Below are positions 37,141 to 46,527 of a stretch of DNA of 64,000 nucleotides, piece after piece. A model generated the notes under the pieces. It was not told where the DNA came from and ran no database searches. It saw only the letters and a program-made list of their open reading frames with translations. How positions within the stretch are numbered: position 1 is the stretch's first letter; every line of letters begins with the position of its first letter. Position numbers and translations under genes: made by a program. The stretch is from Methanococcus voltae (GTDB taxonomy: Archaea; AGJL01; Methanococci; Methanococcales; Methanococcaceae). Where the stretch lies: assembly GCF_017875395.1 (NCBI RefSeq), contig NZ_JAGGMO010000005.1:105747-169746 (forward strand), written 5' to 3'.

Positions 37141-37815
37141 TTACATGTTTTCTAATAAATCAGGGAGTTCCGAAAGGCTATTTATTGAATAATCGGCACT
37201 AGTTTCTTTTATATCGCTGTATTTACCCTGGTATATTCTAACGGTTTTCATACCTAAGGATTTAGCAGGTATTATGTCCCTATCTTCCCTATCTCCAATG
37301 TAAACAACTTCTTCAGGTTTTAAATTCATTTTAGATAGTCCATGTTCAAAAAATTCAGGATAGGGTTTTCCAAGTCCGAATTCCTCTGAAGTTATAACTT
37401 CATCAAAAAATGGGCAGATTGACAATCTTATTAATTTTTCCCATTGTTTTAATGTGACTCCATCAGTTAATATCCCTAATTTTAAACCTTTGCTCTTTAA
37501 TTTAATTAAAGAACTTATTGTATCAGGGAATGGTCTTAATAATGAAAACTTAACATTGTGGTACGTTATAATTCCCGTAGCAATTATTTTTGGGTCATGG
37601 TCTCCTTTTAAAGCCTTTACCAAATCGTTGAAGTGCATACTATAGTTAGAACCTTTTTGTAAGATTATACGATTAAGAACTTTTTCAGCTTCTTCTTCTG
37701 AATTATGCAATCCTGCGTCCACCATTGCTTTTAAAGCTTCTTTCCGTGCCCTTCGAGCGAATTCTGAAGAGTTATACAGCGTGTCGTCAAGGTCAAATAA
37801 TACACCTTTTATCAC
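37141..37815 (-). CDS. HAD-superfamily hydrolase, subfamily IA
   Basis: 224 residues. Motif I FDLDDTLYN (7-15) with the nucleophile and acid/base aspartates, motif II LTDG, a lysine in FGLGKPYPEFF (motif III) and motif IV GDREDRDI are all present, with a helical cap between motif I and II. Such enzymes dephosphorylate small metabolites; the glyceraldehyde-3-phosphate phosphatase type of methanogens is one possible match. The start is GTG 37815, four bases after GGTGA. The exact substrate cannot be read from sequence. Confidence 0.82.
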   Translation of the reverse strand: MIKGVLFDLDDTLYNSSEFARRARKEALKAMVDAGLHNSEEEAEKVLNRIILQKGSNYSMHFNDLVKALKGDHDPKIIATGIITYHNVKFSLLRPFPDTISSLIKLKSKGLKLGILTDGVTLKQWEKLIRLSICPFFDEVITSEEFGLGKPYPEFFEHGLSKMNLKPEEVVYIGDREDRDIIPAKSLGMKTVRIYQGKYSDIKETSADYSINSLSELPDLLENM

Positions 37816-37871
37816 ATTTTCACCAAGGCATCAGATTTTTATTTTATTTGTTTTAGTATTGTAATTTAGTA

Positions 37872-37945
37872 TTTTTTACTTATTTTTTTACTTATTTTTT
37901 TACTTATTTTTTTACTTATTTTTTTACTTATTTTTTTACTTATTT
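37872..37945 (+). repeat. 13-bp tandem repeat (ACTTATTTTTTTT type), about six copies
   Basis: TTTTTTTACTTAT repeats head to tail between two minus-strand genes. The minus strand reads A-rich here, so it is not a U-tract terminator for them. It is probably a slippage-derived minisatellite. Confidence 0.75.
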
Positions 37946-38032
37946 TATTTAATTTTATTTAATTTTATTTTTTATTTTAGTTTTTCTTCTTTACTTATTA
38001 TTTTTAATATTATTAATTTTATTTCCTTTTTA

Positions 38033-38317
38033 TTATTGGGTAGTTTTAACCTTATTCTGTACCATCTTAAAAATACCTACAAAGTCATCTTCGGTACTAA
38101 TTGGAACTACAATTAATCCTAAATCTTTGTGTCTTTCAACCCATTCATCGTCGTAAGCCGGTACATCAATCTTAACTGGCTCATCTAATGGATTTCCAAC
38201 TATAACATTTTGATAAGGGAAAGCTTCTGCCTCGCCCTCTTCATAAGGTTGTACTGTTTCTCTAATGTAGCCCCCTAAGGACATTGTTAATTTGGGCAAT
38301 AATACCATTTTAGGCAT
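38033..38317 (-). CDS. Small protein of unknown function
   Basis: 94 residues, soluble, acidic, with LPKLTMSLGGYIRETVQPYE near the start and YDDEWVERHKDLGLIVVPIS later. GGTGG lies five bases before the ATG. The composition and fully sensible codon use suggest a real gene. The next gene upstream is divergent and encodes a methanogen-type DUF1890 protein, so this gene may also be methanogen-specific. I cannot name the family. Confidence 0.62.
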   Translation of the reverse strand: MPKMVLLPKLTMSLGGYIRETVQPYEEGEAEAFPYQNVIVGNPLDEPVKIDVPAYDDEWVERHKDLGLIVVPISTEDDFVGIFKMVQNKVKTTQ

Positions 38318-38683
38318 TTTTCCACCTTCTAAGCTATTATTAAGTCACTTGAGTTAACTTTTTTATGAGATTACAATTTAGATAATTATGAATATGTAAT
38401 TATGAATATATAAAATACAAAATATAATAATAAGTATAAACTATGATTATACAATAATTATACAATGATTATCTATATTATCTAACATTAATATAGTGGT
38501 AATTTATATTTTTATATAATATTTATAGATTTAGGTAATTCATTTTAAGAAAAATAAAAAATAACAAAATAATTAAAAAATAGTAAAATTATTAGAATTA
38601 TTAGAATTATTAGAATTGTTAAAAGTATTAGAATTATTAAGACTATTATTGGCGTTACTAAAACTATTTAAAAAGGTGAATTT
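38318..38683. other. Divergent promoter region with tandem ATTAGAATT repeats
   Basis: 366 AT-rich bases between a minus-strand and a plus-strand gene. Several 9-base ATTAGAATT copies lie at 38588-38640, close to the DUF1890 start. No other gene is visible. Confidence 0.5.
38588..38640 (+). repeat. 9-bp tandem repeat ATTAGAATT, about five copies
   Basis: Copies with small variations, ending about 45 bases before the DUF1890 start codon. A slippage-prone repeat in a likely promoter or leader. Confidence 0.7.
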
Positions 38684-39127
38684 ATGAATATTTTAATATT
38701 ATTGGGCTGTCCGGAGCCTCCCTTATTAATCCCTTCATTCATGTTCTTATTAAATTTACTCAAAAGCAAGGGACATCAAGTTTATGTTGCAGGAAATCCC
38801 TCTGCATTAAAATTAATTGAATCTGCAGACCCTGAACATCACTACCTCAAAGGTGTAGGTTTTCAACCTATTGATAATGGTTTAAAGGACAAATTTGACG
38901 TAGACTACATATTTGGATTAACACATAATGATGCAGGTATTAACTATATAGTAACCTATAAAATGGTTTATAATAAAGAAACGTCAGCGTTAATATTCGG
39001 TACTGGAGAATTGGGCGGATTAACCCAAATTTTAGATGAAAATGGCATTGAAAATAAGTCTATACGTGCGTTCCATAATCCAACGCCTATCAATGTTATG
39101 TTAAAAAGAATATTTAAAGAATTTTAA
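38684..39127 (+). CDS. DUF1890 family protein
   Basis: 147 residues. LILLGCPEPPLLIPSFMFLLN at the start and GFQPIDNGLKDKFDVDYIFGL in the middle fit the methanogen DUF1890 family (MTH777 type), an alpha/beta fold of unknown function. It resembles a small flavodoxin-like or nucleotide-binding Rossmann fold, with FGTGELGGLTQIL later. GGTGA precedes the ATG. Confidence 0.75.
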   Translation: MNILILLGCPEPPLLIPSFMFLLNLLKSKGHQVYVAGNPSALKLIESADPEHHYLKGVGFQPIDNGLKDKFDVDYIFGLTHNDAGINYIVTYKMVYNKETSALIFGTGELGGLTQILDENGIENKSIRAFHNPTPINVMLKRIFKEF

Positions 39128-39212
39128 AAAAATAAAAATTAATAAATAAAAATTAATAAATAAAATAATAATTTATTTAATATTTATTTAATATTTATTT
39201 AATAATTCTAAA

Positions 39213-39461
39213 TTAGTTTTTTTCTAATTTTATTTCGTAATCGTGGATTACAGGGTTTGCTAATAATTTATTGCACATTTCAGTTAATCTTTCCATTGCT
39301 TTTTCTTCATTTTCTGCTTCAAACTCTAATTCAATACTTTTGAATGATTTAACATCGCTTACTTCATTAAAACCTAAAAAGTTTAATGCTTTTAATATTG
39401 TTTGTCCTTCAGGGTTTAAAACGCCTTTTTTTAACTTAACAGTAATTTCAGCTTTATACAA
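39213..39461 (-). CDS. purS: Phosphoribosylformylglycinamidine synthase subunit PurS
   Basis: 82 residues. PurS joins PurL and PurQ in the fourth step of purine synthesis, helping ammonia pass between them. YKAEITVKLKKGVLNPEGQT followed by LNFLGFNEVSDVKSFKSIEL is the family pattern. The start is TTG 39461, after GGTGAT. It follows purC on the same strand after about 110 bases. Confidence 0.92.
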   Translation of the reverse strand: MYKAEITVKLKKGVLNPEGQTILKALNFLGFNEVSDVKSFKSIELEFEAENEEKAMERLTEMCNKLLANPVIHDYEIKLEKN

Positions 39462-39570
39462 AGTATCACCTTTATTATTAATATGTTTCTTTTTTTTCTT
39501 TTTTCTTTTTTTCTTTTCTTTTTACGAAAGTATATCAAATTATAGGGTATTTATTCTAAATATTAGTATA

Positions 39571-40305
39571 TTATTCTAATAAACCCATTCTTTTAGCAAC
39601 TATTTCGTATTTTTCGAGAACATTTCCTAAATCTTTTCTAAATACGTCTTTATCCATTACATCGTTTGTTTCCTTGTCCCATAATCTCATTGTATCAGGG
39701 CTTATTTCATCAGCTACAACTAATTTACCGTCGTTTGTAAGGCCGATTTCAATTTTATAGTCTACTAATTTAATACCAATGTTATCGAAGTATTTAACTA
39801 AAACGTCATTTACTTTTAAACCGATTTCTTTAATTTCATTTAATTGCTCGAGTGTAGCAATTTCGAGAGCTAAAGCGATATCGTAGTTTAACATAGGGTC
39901 GCCGTATTCGTCATTTTTATAGTCAAATTGAACTATTGGGGTTTTTAATTCTTTTCCTTCTTCGAATGGGTATTTTCTGCATAAACTACCTGCGGTTATG
40001 TTTCTAACGATTACTTCGATAGGTACGATTTTAACACTTTTTGCGATTGTAGTTGTAGGCTCAATGTATTCGATGAAATGTGTTGGAATTCCTGCTTTTT
40101 CGAGTACTCTGAATAATTCTGCTGAAATTAAAGCGTTTAAATATCCTTTTCCGCTTTTTACATCGTGTTTTGCACCATTTCCTGCAGTTATGTCATCCCT
40201 GAATTCAACTAAAACGGTTTCGTTGTCAATTTCGTAAATGGATTTAGCTTTTCCTGTGTATAATGGTTGTTTTGATTTTATTTGCTCTAAATCGTAAGAT
40301 GTCAT
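39571..40305 (-). CDS. purC: SAICAR synthetase PurC
   Basis: 244 residues. Ligates aspartate to CAIR with ATP in purine synthesis. LYTGKAKSIYEIDNE (ATP loop), EVIVRNITAGSLCRKYPFEEG, DYKIEIGLTNDGKLVVADEISPDTMRLWD and a normal length identify it. GGTGAC precedes the ATG. It heads a purC-purS pair. Confidence 0.96.
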   Translation of the reverse strand: MTSYDLEQIKSKQPLYTGKAKSIYEIDNETVLVEFRDDITAGNGAKHDVKSGKGYLNALISAELFRVLEKAGIPTHFIEYIEPTTTIAKSVKIVPIEVIVRNITAGSLCRKYPFEEGKELKTPIVQFDYKNDEYGDPMLNYDIALALEIATLEQLNEIKEIGLKVNDVLVKYFDNIGIKLVDYKIEIGLTNDGKLVVADEISPDTMRLWDKETNDVMDKDVFRKDLGNVLEKYEIVAKRMGLLE

Positions 40306-40529
40306 TTTGTCACCAGCATATTTTAATTATTATTATTATTATTATTATTATTTGTATTATTTGTATTATAATTTGTATTATTTCTGTACTGTTTTTGTAT
40401 TATAATTTGGTATGTAATGTAAGTTATAATATGGTATCCATTTTTAATATTTAAACCTAATTAAGAATAATAAAAATAATTATCAATGAATACCCATAGT
40501 TAAAATATTGATAGGGATTTATATTCCCG

Positions 40530-40593
40530 TACCTACCCCTAAATAAATCTGATGGTTTATAGCTCGCCGACTACATTGTCAATGAGCGGTCAG
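40530..40593 (-). repeat. Structured element, copy B (inverted, degraded)
   Basis: On the minus strand it reads ACCGCTCATTGACAATG, TAGTCGGCGAGCTATAAACC and GATTTATTTAGG, aligning with copy A through both hairpins. The second hairpin has mismatches here, so this copy may be decayed. It is oriented opposite to copy C, 130 bases away. Confidence 0.55.
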
Positions 40594-40655
40594 TATTTAA
40601 AACTCTGAAAGAATTATTTAATAAGCAAATCGTAAGATTTACCATTATGCGAATC

Positions 40656-40688
40656 GCCCAGAAGCAGTTGGGCAAGTTGGGCATTAAG
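40656..40688 (+). repeat. Fragment of the structured element tail
   Basis: GCCCA pairs with TGGGC around eight bases, followed by AAGTTGGGCATTAAG. The last 14 bases (AGTTGGGCATTAAG) occur again at 40783-40796, ending copy C, so copy C is bracketed by this 14-base direct repeat. Confidence 0.55.
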
Positions 40689-40720
40689 CGTAATTAAATA
40701 ATATATATTTATTTACTCTC

Positions 40721-40792
40721 TGCCGTCCGCCCATCGACAACATAATGTTGGCGAGATATAAACCGCTAGGTTTATTTAAAGGCAGTTGGGCA
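40721..40792 (+). repeat. Structured element, copy C (candidate ncRNA or small mobile element)
   Basis: TGCCGTCCGCCC is followed by TCG-A-CAAC/GTTG-G-CGA around ATAAT, then ATAAACC/GGTTTAT around GCTA, then GGCAGTTGGGCA. Compared with copy A, TTG/CAA became TCG/CGA and ATAAATC/GATTTAT became ATAAACC/GGTTTAT. Both are paired changes that keep the stems. GCCCA/TGGGC and TGCC/GGCA complementarity could also close the whole or form a pseudoknot. Confidence 0.6.
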
Positions 40793-40910
40793 TTAAGATA
40801 TAAATTTATATATTATGAATTATTAGTTAAAATGTACTTAGATTATATAATCTTATTATTGATTTTAAATCATTAAACTTTGAATAATTAAAAGGCATTA
40901 AGGTGTTATT

Positions 40911-41183
40911 ATGGAAAACGTTGTTATAACCGTTATTGGATTGGACAAACCAGGGATTGTTGCAGGAATTACAAAAATTATTGCAGATAGTAACTCAAAC
41001 ATTGTGGATATAAAACAAACTATCATGCAAGATTTATTTACAATGATTATGATGATTGATATTGAAAGCTCAAACAAACAATTGTCAGAACTTAAAGAAG
41101 AATTAGAAAAATTAGGTGCTGAAATTAACGTTAAAATTACCGTTCAACACGAAAATATATTTAAATACATGCACAGACTTTAA
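40911..41183 (+). CDS. UPF0237-type ACT domain protein
   Basis: 90 residues forming one ACT domain: VVITVIGLDKPGIVAGITKII, then SNIVDIKQTIMQDLFTMIMM. The family (MJ1558 type) resembles the N-terminal regulatory ACT of GcvR and formyltetrahydrofolate deformylase and probably senses an amino acid. GGTGTT precedes the ATG. It lies upstream of paaK on the same strand, but with a 240-base gap. Confidence 0.85.
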   Translation: MENVVITVIGLDKPGIVAGITKIIADSNSNIVDIKQTIMQDLFTMIMMIDIESSNKQLSELKEELEKLGAEINVKITVQHENIFKYMHRL

Positions 41184-41424
41184 ATAACTTTTTTTCTCAT
41201 TTTTAAGTATTTTTTTATTTCTATTTTTATTTCTATTTTTATTTTTTATTTTTACATATTATTTTATTCGTATTATTATCTCTTTTATTTGAATTTTTAG
41301 TAGTATTATTTTAATTTTAATAACCCGTATATTTTAATATAAATTATATATAATATGATAAAATATGATAAATATGATAATTAAGAATTAATATAATCAA
41401 TAATAAAATAAACCGGGCGATTTT

Positions 41425-42726
41425 ATGATATGGAACAAAACCATCGAATGTAGGGATAGGGAAGAAATGCGAGAATTACAAAGTAAAAGACTTTGTGAAA
41501 CTGTTAATCGTGTGTACTACAATGTGCCATTTTACAGAAATAAAATGCAAGAATTGGGCGTTTACCCTGAAGATATTGAAGGTATAGACGATATAGTAAA
41601 ATTACCATTCACTACAAAACAGGATTTAAGAGACAACTACCCATTCGGGATATTTGCGAGTCCTATGGAAGATATAGTGAGAGTTCACGCATCTTCCGGT
41701 ACTACAGGTAAGCCTACCGTAGTTGGATACACTCGTAGAGATATTACTATTTGGTCAGAAATTGTGGCAAGAACATTGAATTTTGCAGGTGTTTCTAAAG
41801 ACGACTTCATACAAATTGCATACGGATACGGTCTTTTTACGGGCGGATTAGGTTTACACTATGGTGGTGAAAGACTTGGAGCTACTGTTGTACCAATATC
41901 TGGTGGAAACACAGAAAAACAAATACAACTAATGCAAGACTTTAAAACCAGTGTAATTGCATGTACTCCGTCTTACGCCCTATATTTAGCTGAAGCTATG
42001 CAAGAACGTGGCGTTGACCCTAAAAGCTTAAATTTAAAAGTGGGTATTTTTGGAGCTGAACCTTGGACTGAAGCTATGCGTGAAAATATTGAGGAAAGCT
42101 TTGGTATTAAGGCATACGATATATATGGTTTAAGCGAAATTATGGGTCCAGGTGTGGCTTGTGAATGTGAAGCTAAAGCTGGTTTACACATTAATGAAGA
42201 CCACTTCATACCAGAAGTTATTGACCCCAATACACTTGAACAACTCCCTGAAGGTCAAAAAGGTGAGTTAGTATTTACAACTGTTACAAAAGAAGGTTTA
42301 CCACTCTTAAGGTATAGAACTAGGGACTTAACAAGTCTTAATTATGAAAAATGTGAATGTGGTAGGACATTAGTAAGAATGAACAAATGTACCGGTAGAA
42401 GTGACGATATGCTCATTATTAGGGGTGTTAATGTATTCCCATCACAAATTGAGAGCGCTTTGCTTAAAATTAACGAAGTTTTACCCCACTACATGCTTGA
42501 GGTCGATAGAATCAACAACTTGGACGTTTTAAGCGTACTCGTTGAAGTTGACCCTGCATTCTTCTCAGATAAAATTAAGGAACTTGAAAAATTAAATAAA
42601 AGAATTAAAAAAGCAATTGTAGATGTAATTGGAATCAATGTAAACGTAAAATTGGTAGAACCTAAAACACTTGGTAGAACAGAAGGAAAATCAAAAAGAG
42701 TAGTTGATAAAAGAATTATTCAGTAA
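41425..42726 (+). CDS. paaK: Phenylacetate-CoA ligase family enzyme
   Basis: 433 residues. Adenylates an aryl acid and transfers it to Co[16 protein letters not shown] (AMP loop), [36 protein letters not shown] and [19 protein letters not shown] are present. In methanococci the likely role is activation of imported aryl acids, which indolepyruvate oxidoreductase can turn into aromatic amino acids. The 42976-43401 ACT protein that follows is its usual partner. A coenzyme F390 synthetase role is a known alternative in this family. Confidence 0.9.
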   Translation: MIWNKTIECRDREEMRELQSKRLCETVNRVYYNVPFYRNKMQELGVYPEDIEGIDDIVKLPFTTKQDLRDNYPFGIFASPMEDIVRVHASSGTTGKPTVVGYTRRDITIWSEIVARTLNFAGVSKDDFIQIAYGYGLFTGGLGLHYGGERLGATVVPISGGNTEKQIQLMQDFKTSVIACTPSYALYLAEAMQERGVDPKSLNLKVGIFGAEPWTEAMRENIEESFGIKAYDIYGLSEIMGPGVACECEAKAGLHINEDHFIPEVIDPNTLEQLPEGQKGELVFTTVTKEGLPLLRYRTRDLTSLNYEKCECGRTLVRMNKCTGRSDDMLIIRGVNVFPSQIESALLKINEVLPHYMLEVDRINNLDVLSVLVEVDPAFFSDKIKELEKLNKRIKKAIVDVIGINVNVKLVEPKTLGRTEGKSKRVVDKRIIQ

Positions 42727-42975
42727 ATAATTAGTTATTACTTATCTACTAGTTAATTATTAGTTAATTACTAGTTATTTAATTATTTACTAATTATTTA
42801 ATTATTTACTAATTATTTATTTTTTCAAGAATTATGCCATGATATAATTGAATATAAATCGAATATTGCATATACTAAAAAATATAAAATAAAATTAGGT
42901 AAAAATATAATTAAATAGCAAAATATATTAAATTATACTAATAAAATATTAAATAATTACTTAATGGTGAGTTTT

Positions 42976-43401
42976 ATGATTGCTAAACAATTGTCTGTAT
43001 TTTTAGAAAATAAATCCGGTAGATTATACGAAGTTATGGAAATTTTGGAAAAAGAAAATATTAATATAGTAGCTTTAAGCGTTGCAGATACTACAGAGTA
43101 CGGAATATTAAGAATGGTAGTTTCAGACCCTGAAAAAGCTTTAAAAGCACTCAAAGACAATTTATTTTCAGTTGGTTTAACAGATATTGTTTGCATCTGC
43201 ATACCTAATGAAGTTGGTTCTTTTTCAAAAGCTTCCAAGTATCTTTCTGAAGAAGAAATTAGCATTGAATATATGTATGCTTTTGCATTAAATGACAAAG
43301 CTTTAGCCGTTTTAAGAACTGAAAACAACGAAAAATGTATTGAAGTGCTTACTAGCAAAGGAATAGAAGTTGTAAGTGCAGATAGGTTGAAAAAAATCTA
43401 A
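42976..43401 (+). CDS. Tandem ACT-domain protein paired with aryl-CoA ligase
   Basis: About 141 residues. Two ACT domains: KQLSVFLENKSGRLYEVMEIL with VALSVADTTEYGILRMV, then IPNEVGSFSKASKYLSEEEI with YMYAFALNDKALAVLR. Such proteins accompany paaK and ior genes in archaea and probably bind an aromatic amino acid to regulate the pathway. The ATG at 42976 follows GGTGA; the earlier ATG at 42964 overlaps the site. It lies 250 bases behind paaK. Confidence 0.85.
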   Translation: MIAKQLSVFLENKSGRLYEVMEILEKENINIVALSVADTTEYGILRMVVSDPEKALKALKDNLFSVGLTDIVCICIPNEVGSFSKASKYLSEEEISIEYMYAFALNDKALAVLRTENNEKCIEVLTSKGIEVVSADRLKKI

Positions 43402-43720
43402 TTTGGAATTAGGCTTTTATTATTTTATTAATTTATTTTTTACTTTTTTTATTATTTTATTAATTTATTATTTATCCTTATTTCTTAAGTCTATTTTAAT
43501 CAATATAATTTAATTTTAATAATCATATGTATATAGTTTATATTGCTATAGTATTAAATATGATATAAAATAATTATTTGAACTTACAGTTTATTAAATT
43601 ACAAATATTGATTAATTTTACAGATTATAATTTCAAGTTATAATTTCAAGTTATAATTTCAAGTTATAATTTCGGATTATAAAATAATAATAATAATAAT
43701 AATAATTATGCGTGATAATA
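43402..43720. other. Intergenic region with 13-bp tandem repeats
   Basis: 319 AT-rich bases before cobS. Four copies of TTATAATTTCAAG occur at 43625-43676, followed by a run of AAT trinucleotides. No gene is visible. Confidence 0.5.
43625..43676 (+). repeat. 13-bp tandem repeat TTATAATTTCAAG, four copies
   Basis: Three exact copies and one with a changed end (TTATAATTTCGGA). It ends 45 bases before the cobS start, so copy number could affect the leader or promoter. Confidence 0.8.
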
Positions 43721-44503
43721 ATGTTACAAGAAATCAAAGCACTAATTGCGTTTATGACAAAAATACCTGTAGCAAATGTAACGTGCGGTTTTGAAGACAT
43801 GGCCAAATATTTTTGGTTTATGCCACTTATCGGTACATTAATAGGGCTTTTTGGAGCTTTAATAGCTTATGGACTTTACAGTATTGAATTTTCCGCTCCG
43901 TTACTTGCAGGTATTATCGTACTTTGTACACTTTTATATATGCAAGGATTCCACCATGTTGATGGATTGGGCGATTACGGAGACGCTTGGATGGTAATGG
44001 GGAATAAAAGGAAAAAATTAGAAGTAATGAAAGATGTAAACATTGGTATTGGCGGAATAATGTTTTTATTATTTGTTGAATTTGCGTCAGTATTTGCACT
44101 AGCACATTTATACGGTAATGTTTCAATTTTTGAGTTTATGAAATATGTCATACTTGTAGAAACTTGCTCGAGACTTGTATTGTTAGCTTGTGCTACTTGT
44201 GGTATTCCTGCTACAGAGGGTACTGGACGGTATTTAGTTAAAAAATCTAACGAAATGTTCTTATTAATTGGAATATTGACCCCTTTATTGATTGGTTACT
44301 TGTTGGGCGTATTTAAAATAGCCATTATGCTTGCGACAATCTCCGCATTCTTTGGAATGTATTTTGCTTGGAAATCAAACAAAACGATGGGATGTGTTAC
44401 AGGCGATATATTGGGAGCTTCTGCGGAAATGGGTAGAGCTTTACTTTTAGTTTTAATTATAGCTTTAGCCCCTGCGGTAAAATATGGTATACTCAACATA
44501 TAA
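43721..44503 (+). CDS. cobS: Adenosylcobinamide-GDP ribazoletransferase (cobalamin synthase)
   Basis: 260 residues, an integral membrane enzyme joining the lower ligand to the activated corrinoid. IALMTKIPV-like start (ALIAFMTKIPVANVT), GFHHVDGLGDYGDAWMVMG with the metal-binding aspartates, and MGCVTGDILGASAEMGRALLL near the end are diagnostic. Several spans lie between. The ATG at 43721 follows GTGAT; GTG 43712 belongs to that site. cofE follows after 125 bases. Confidence 0.94.
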   Translation: MLQEIKALIAFMTKIPVANVTCGFEDMAKYFWFMPLIGTLIGLFGALIAYGLYSIEFSAPLLAGIIVLCTLLYMQGFHHVDGLGDYGDAWMVMGNKRKKLEVMKDVNIGIGGIMFLLFVEFASVFALAHLYGNVSIFEFMKYVILVETCSRLVLLACATCGIPATEGTGRYLVKKSNEMFLLIGILTPLLIGYLLGVFKIAIMLATISAFFGMYFAWKSNKTMGCVTGDILGASAEMGRALLLVLIIALAPAVKYGILNI

Positions 44504-44628
44504 TTACTAATTATGGATTTATTGAGTAAATTTATATATTTTAAAAGAATATAAACTAAATAATAAACTAATACTAAATTAATAATAAATTAATAATATA
44601 TTACTTAAAAAATTATCTTAGTGGTAGT

Positions 44629-45390
44629 ATGTCAAAAATAATTGAAAATGGCGTAATTGAAAAAAGAAAAATGGAATTAATAGGTTTAGAAATCCCCTTG
44701 ATTAAAGGTGGCGAAGATTTAGCAGAAATTATCGCAGAATATCCCTTAGAAAATAACGATATAATTGTAATTGCTGAAACAGTTGTTGCAAAATCTGAAA
44801 ACAATGTTATAAATAAAAAAGACGTTGTAGTATCTGAAATAGCAAAAGAAATTGCCAAAAAACTTGAAAAAGACCCTGAAGTAGTTCAAATTATATTAAA
44901 TGAGGCAAATGAAATTGTAAAGTTAGGGGATAAGTTTATAATAACGGAAACTAAACACGGCTTTGTTTGTGCAAACAGTGGTGTAGATGAAAGTAATTCT
45001 AAAGACTTAGTTAAGCCACTCCCTCAAAACCCGGACCTTAGTGCTGAAAAGATAAGGGAAAGAATTAAAGAGTTAACGAACTTAGATGTTGGCGTTATTA
45101 TTAATGATAGCATGGGTAGGCCATTTAGAAACGGTTCTTGTGGTGTTGCAATTGGCGTAAGTGGTATCTGTGCATTATGGGATAGGAAAGGTGAAAAGGA
45201 CCTATTTGGTCGTGAGTTAAAAACCACTGAAGTGGGAATTGCTGACGAGTTAGCTGCAGCTGCTTCTGTTATCATGGGACAATCTAATGAAGGAATACCT
45301 GTAGTTATTGTTAAAAATGCACCTATTCCATTACAAAAAGGTACGGGAAAAGATTTAATTAGAAAAAAAGAATTTGACGTATTTAGATAA
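44629..45390 (+). CDS. cofE: Coenzyme F420-0:L-glutamate ligase
   Basis: 253 residues. Adds glutamates to F420-0 using GTP to make the hydride carrier F420 of methanogenesis. GLEIPLIKGGEDLAEII, VIAETVVAKSENN, ANSGVDESN, VIINDSMGRPFRNGSCGVAIG and ADELAAAASVIMGQSNEG are the family blocks. The site GGTAG is weaker than in the neighbours. Confidence 0.95.
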   Translation: MSKIIENGVIEKRKMELIGLEIPLIKGGEDLAEIIAEYPLENNDIIVIAETVVAKSENNVINKKDVVVSEIAKEIAKKLEKDPEVVQIILNEANEIVKLGDKFIITETKHGFVCANSGVDESNSKDLVKPLPQNPDLSAEKIRERIKELTNLDVGVIINDSMGRPFRNGSCGVAIGVSGICALWDRKGEKDLFGRELKTTEVGIADELAAAASVIMGQSNEGIPVVIVKNAPIPLQKGTGKDLIRKKEFDVFR

Positions 45391-45658
45391 TTTATTGATG
45401 AAATAAATAATTATTTTTTTATTTTTATCTTTATTTCTATTTTTTATTTATTTCTATTTTTTATTTATTTTTTATATTTTTAATTTTAGATACTAGATAT
45501 TTTTTATAGCTAGTAAATTTAAAATATATAGTTTATATATTATTGAAGATATTAGTATGTTATAAATTAAGTATATACTATTTATGCACTAAATATGCGC
45601 TAACTATATGGTATGTATATTAAATTAAATTATAATTTTATCGATTATCGTGATTAAC

Positions 45659-46162
45659 ATGTCAAAAAACGAAAATAACCCCGAATTAAAAAATAATAAC
45701 GGAAATGCCAAGAAAAAAGTTGCACTAACTGCAGGTACTTTTGATTTACTGCACCCTGGACACTTTAACACACTTGACTTTGCCAAAAAACACGCGGATG
45801 AATTAGTCGTTGTACTTGCTAGAGACGAAACTGTTAAACGTATTAAAGGAAGAAAACCAGTTATTCCTGAAGAACAACGAAAAATGATGATAGAAACACT
45901 TAAACCAGTTGACAGAGCCATATTGGGTAGTTTAACAGATAAATTAGAACCTATATTAAATATAAAACCCGATATAATTGTATTAGGTCCTGATCAAACT
46001 ACATATCAGCTTGAGGAATTGAAAAGCCAACTTTTAGAAAGGGGCTTTGAAACTGAAATAATCAAAGTTGAAGAATATGTAGAATGTCCTTTCCATAGTT
46101 CTTATGACATACTAAAGGAAATTGTCAAAAGATGGTGTAACAAGGAAATTGAATTAAAATAA
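45659..46162 (+). CDS. ribL: Archaeal FAD synthetase RibL
   Basis: 167 residues. Adenylates FMN to FAD in methanococci. The nucleotidyltransferase motifs are [41 protein letters not shown] and [14 protein letters not shown]; two cysteines near the C-terminus match the archaeal enzyme, where they affect activity. The N-terminal 20 residues are asparagine-rich. The ATG at 45659 follows CGTGAT. A glycerol-3-phosphate cytidylyltransferase is the related alternative. Confidence 0.9.
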   Translation: MSKNENNPELKNNNGNAKKKVALTAGTFDLLHPGHFNTLDFAKKHADELVVVLARDETVKRIKGRKPVIPEEQRKMMIETLKPVDRAILGSLTDKLEPILNIKPDIIVLGPDQTTYQLEELKSQLLERGFETEIIKVEEYVECPFHSSYDILKEIVKRWCNKEIELK

Positions 46163-46507
46163 GCATTAATATTGTGCTTAAAATAGTGACTTTATTTAAC
46201 TAAATAAGCTCGACGATAAATCATAATAAAAACTAATTTATATAATAAGGTAAATATAATTAATCGGGCTGATTGACATAATGTAAATTCCATATGAATA
46301 ATAAATAGATATAAATTGAATAAACTACTAAATATCCTAAATAATTAGGATAATTACTTATCGTCACATAAATCCAAACGATATTTAATATTTATTACTA
46401 TTTCGGGACAATTAAATATCTACTAATAGTTACATTCATCTATTAGTAAGTGTATATCATACAACTCTTTAAATATGATAATGACATTAATAATAATTTA
46501 GACAAGT

Positions 46508-46515
46508 TTTATATT
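46508..46515 (+). promoter_or_regulatory. TATA box of the small RNA gene
   Basis: TTTATATT lies about 20 bases before the predicted 5' end of the C/D RNA at 46528-46534, the right distance for an archaeal promoter. The stretch upstream is A/T-rich. Confidence 0.5.
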
Positions 46516-46527
46516 TACAATGGAATG

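Larger units (their letters stand above)
40306..40910. other. Intergenic region with second cluster of the structured element
   Basis: 605 bases between purC and an ACT-domain gene. The first 150 contain trinucleotide ATT repeats. From 40530 to 40796 the sequence is GC-richer and carries an inverted copy, a fragment and a good forward copy of the element at 401-494. No protein gene is visible. Confidence 0.6.

Noticed and set aside
37104..37200. Short plus-strand frame after GGGGGATTT near 37120
   Set aside because: About 23 codons overlapping the 3' end of the HAD gene in antisense, with no recognisable product.
40656..40688. Intrinsic terminator for purC or the ACT gene
   Set aside because: The hairpin is not followed by a T-tract, purC is transcribed away from it, and the sequence is a fragment of the repeated element.
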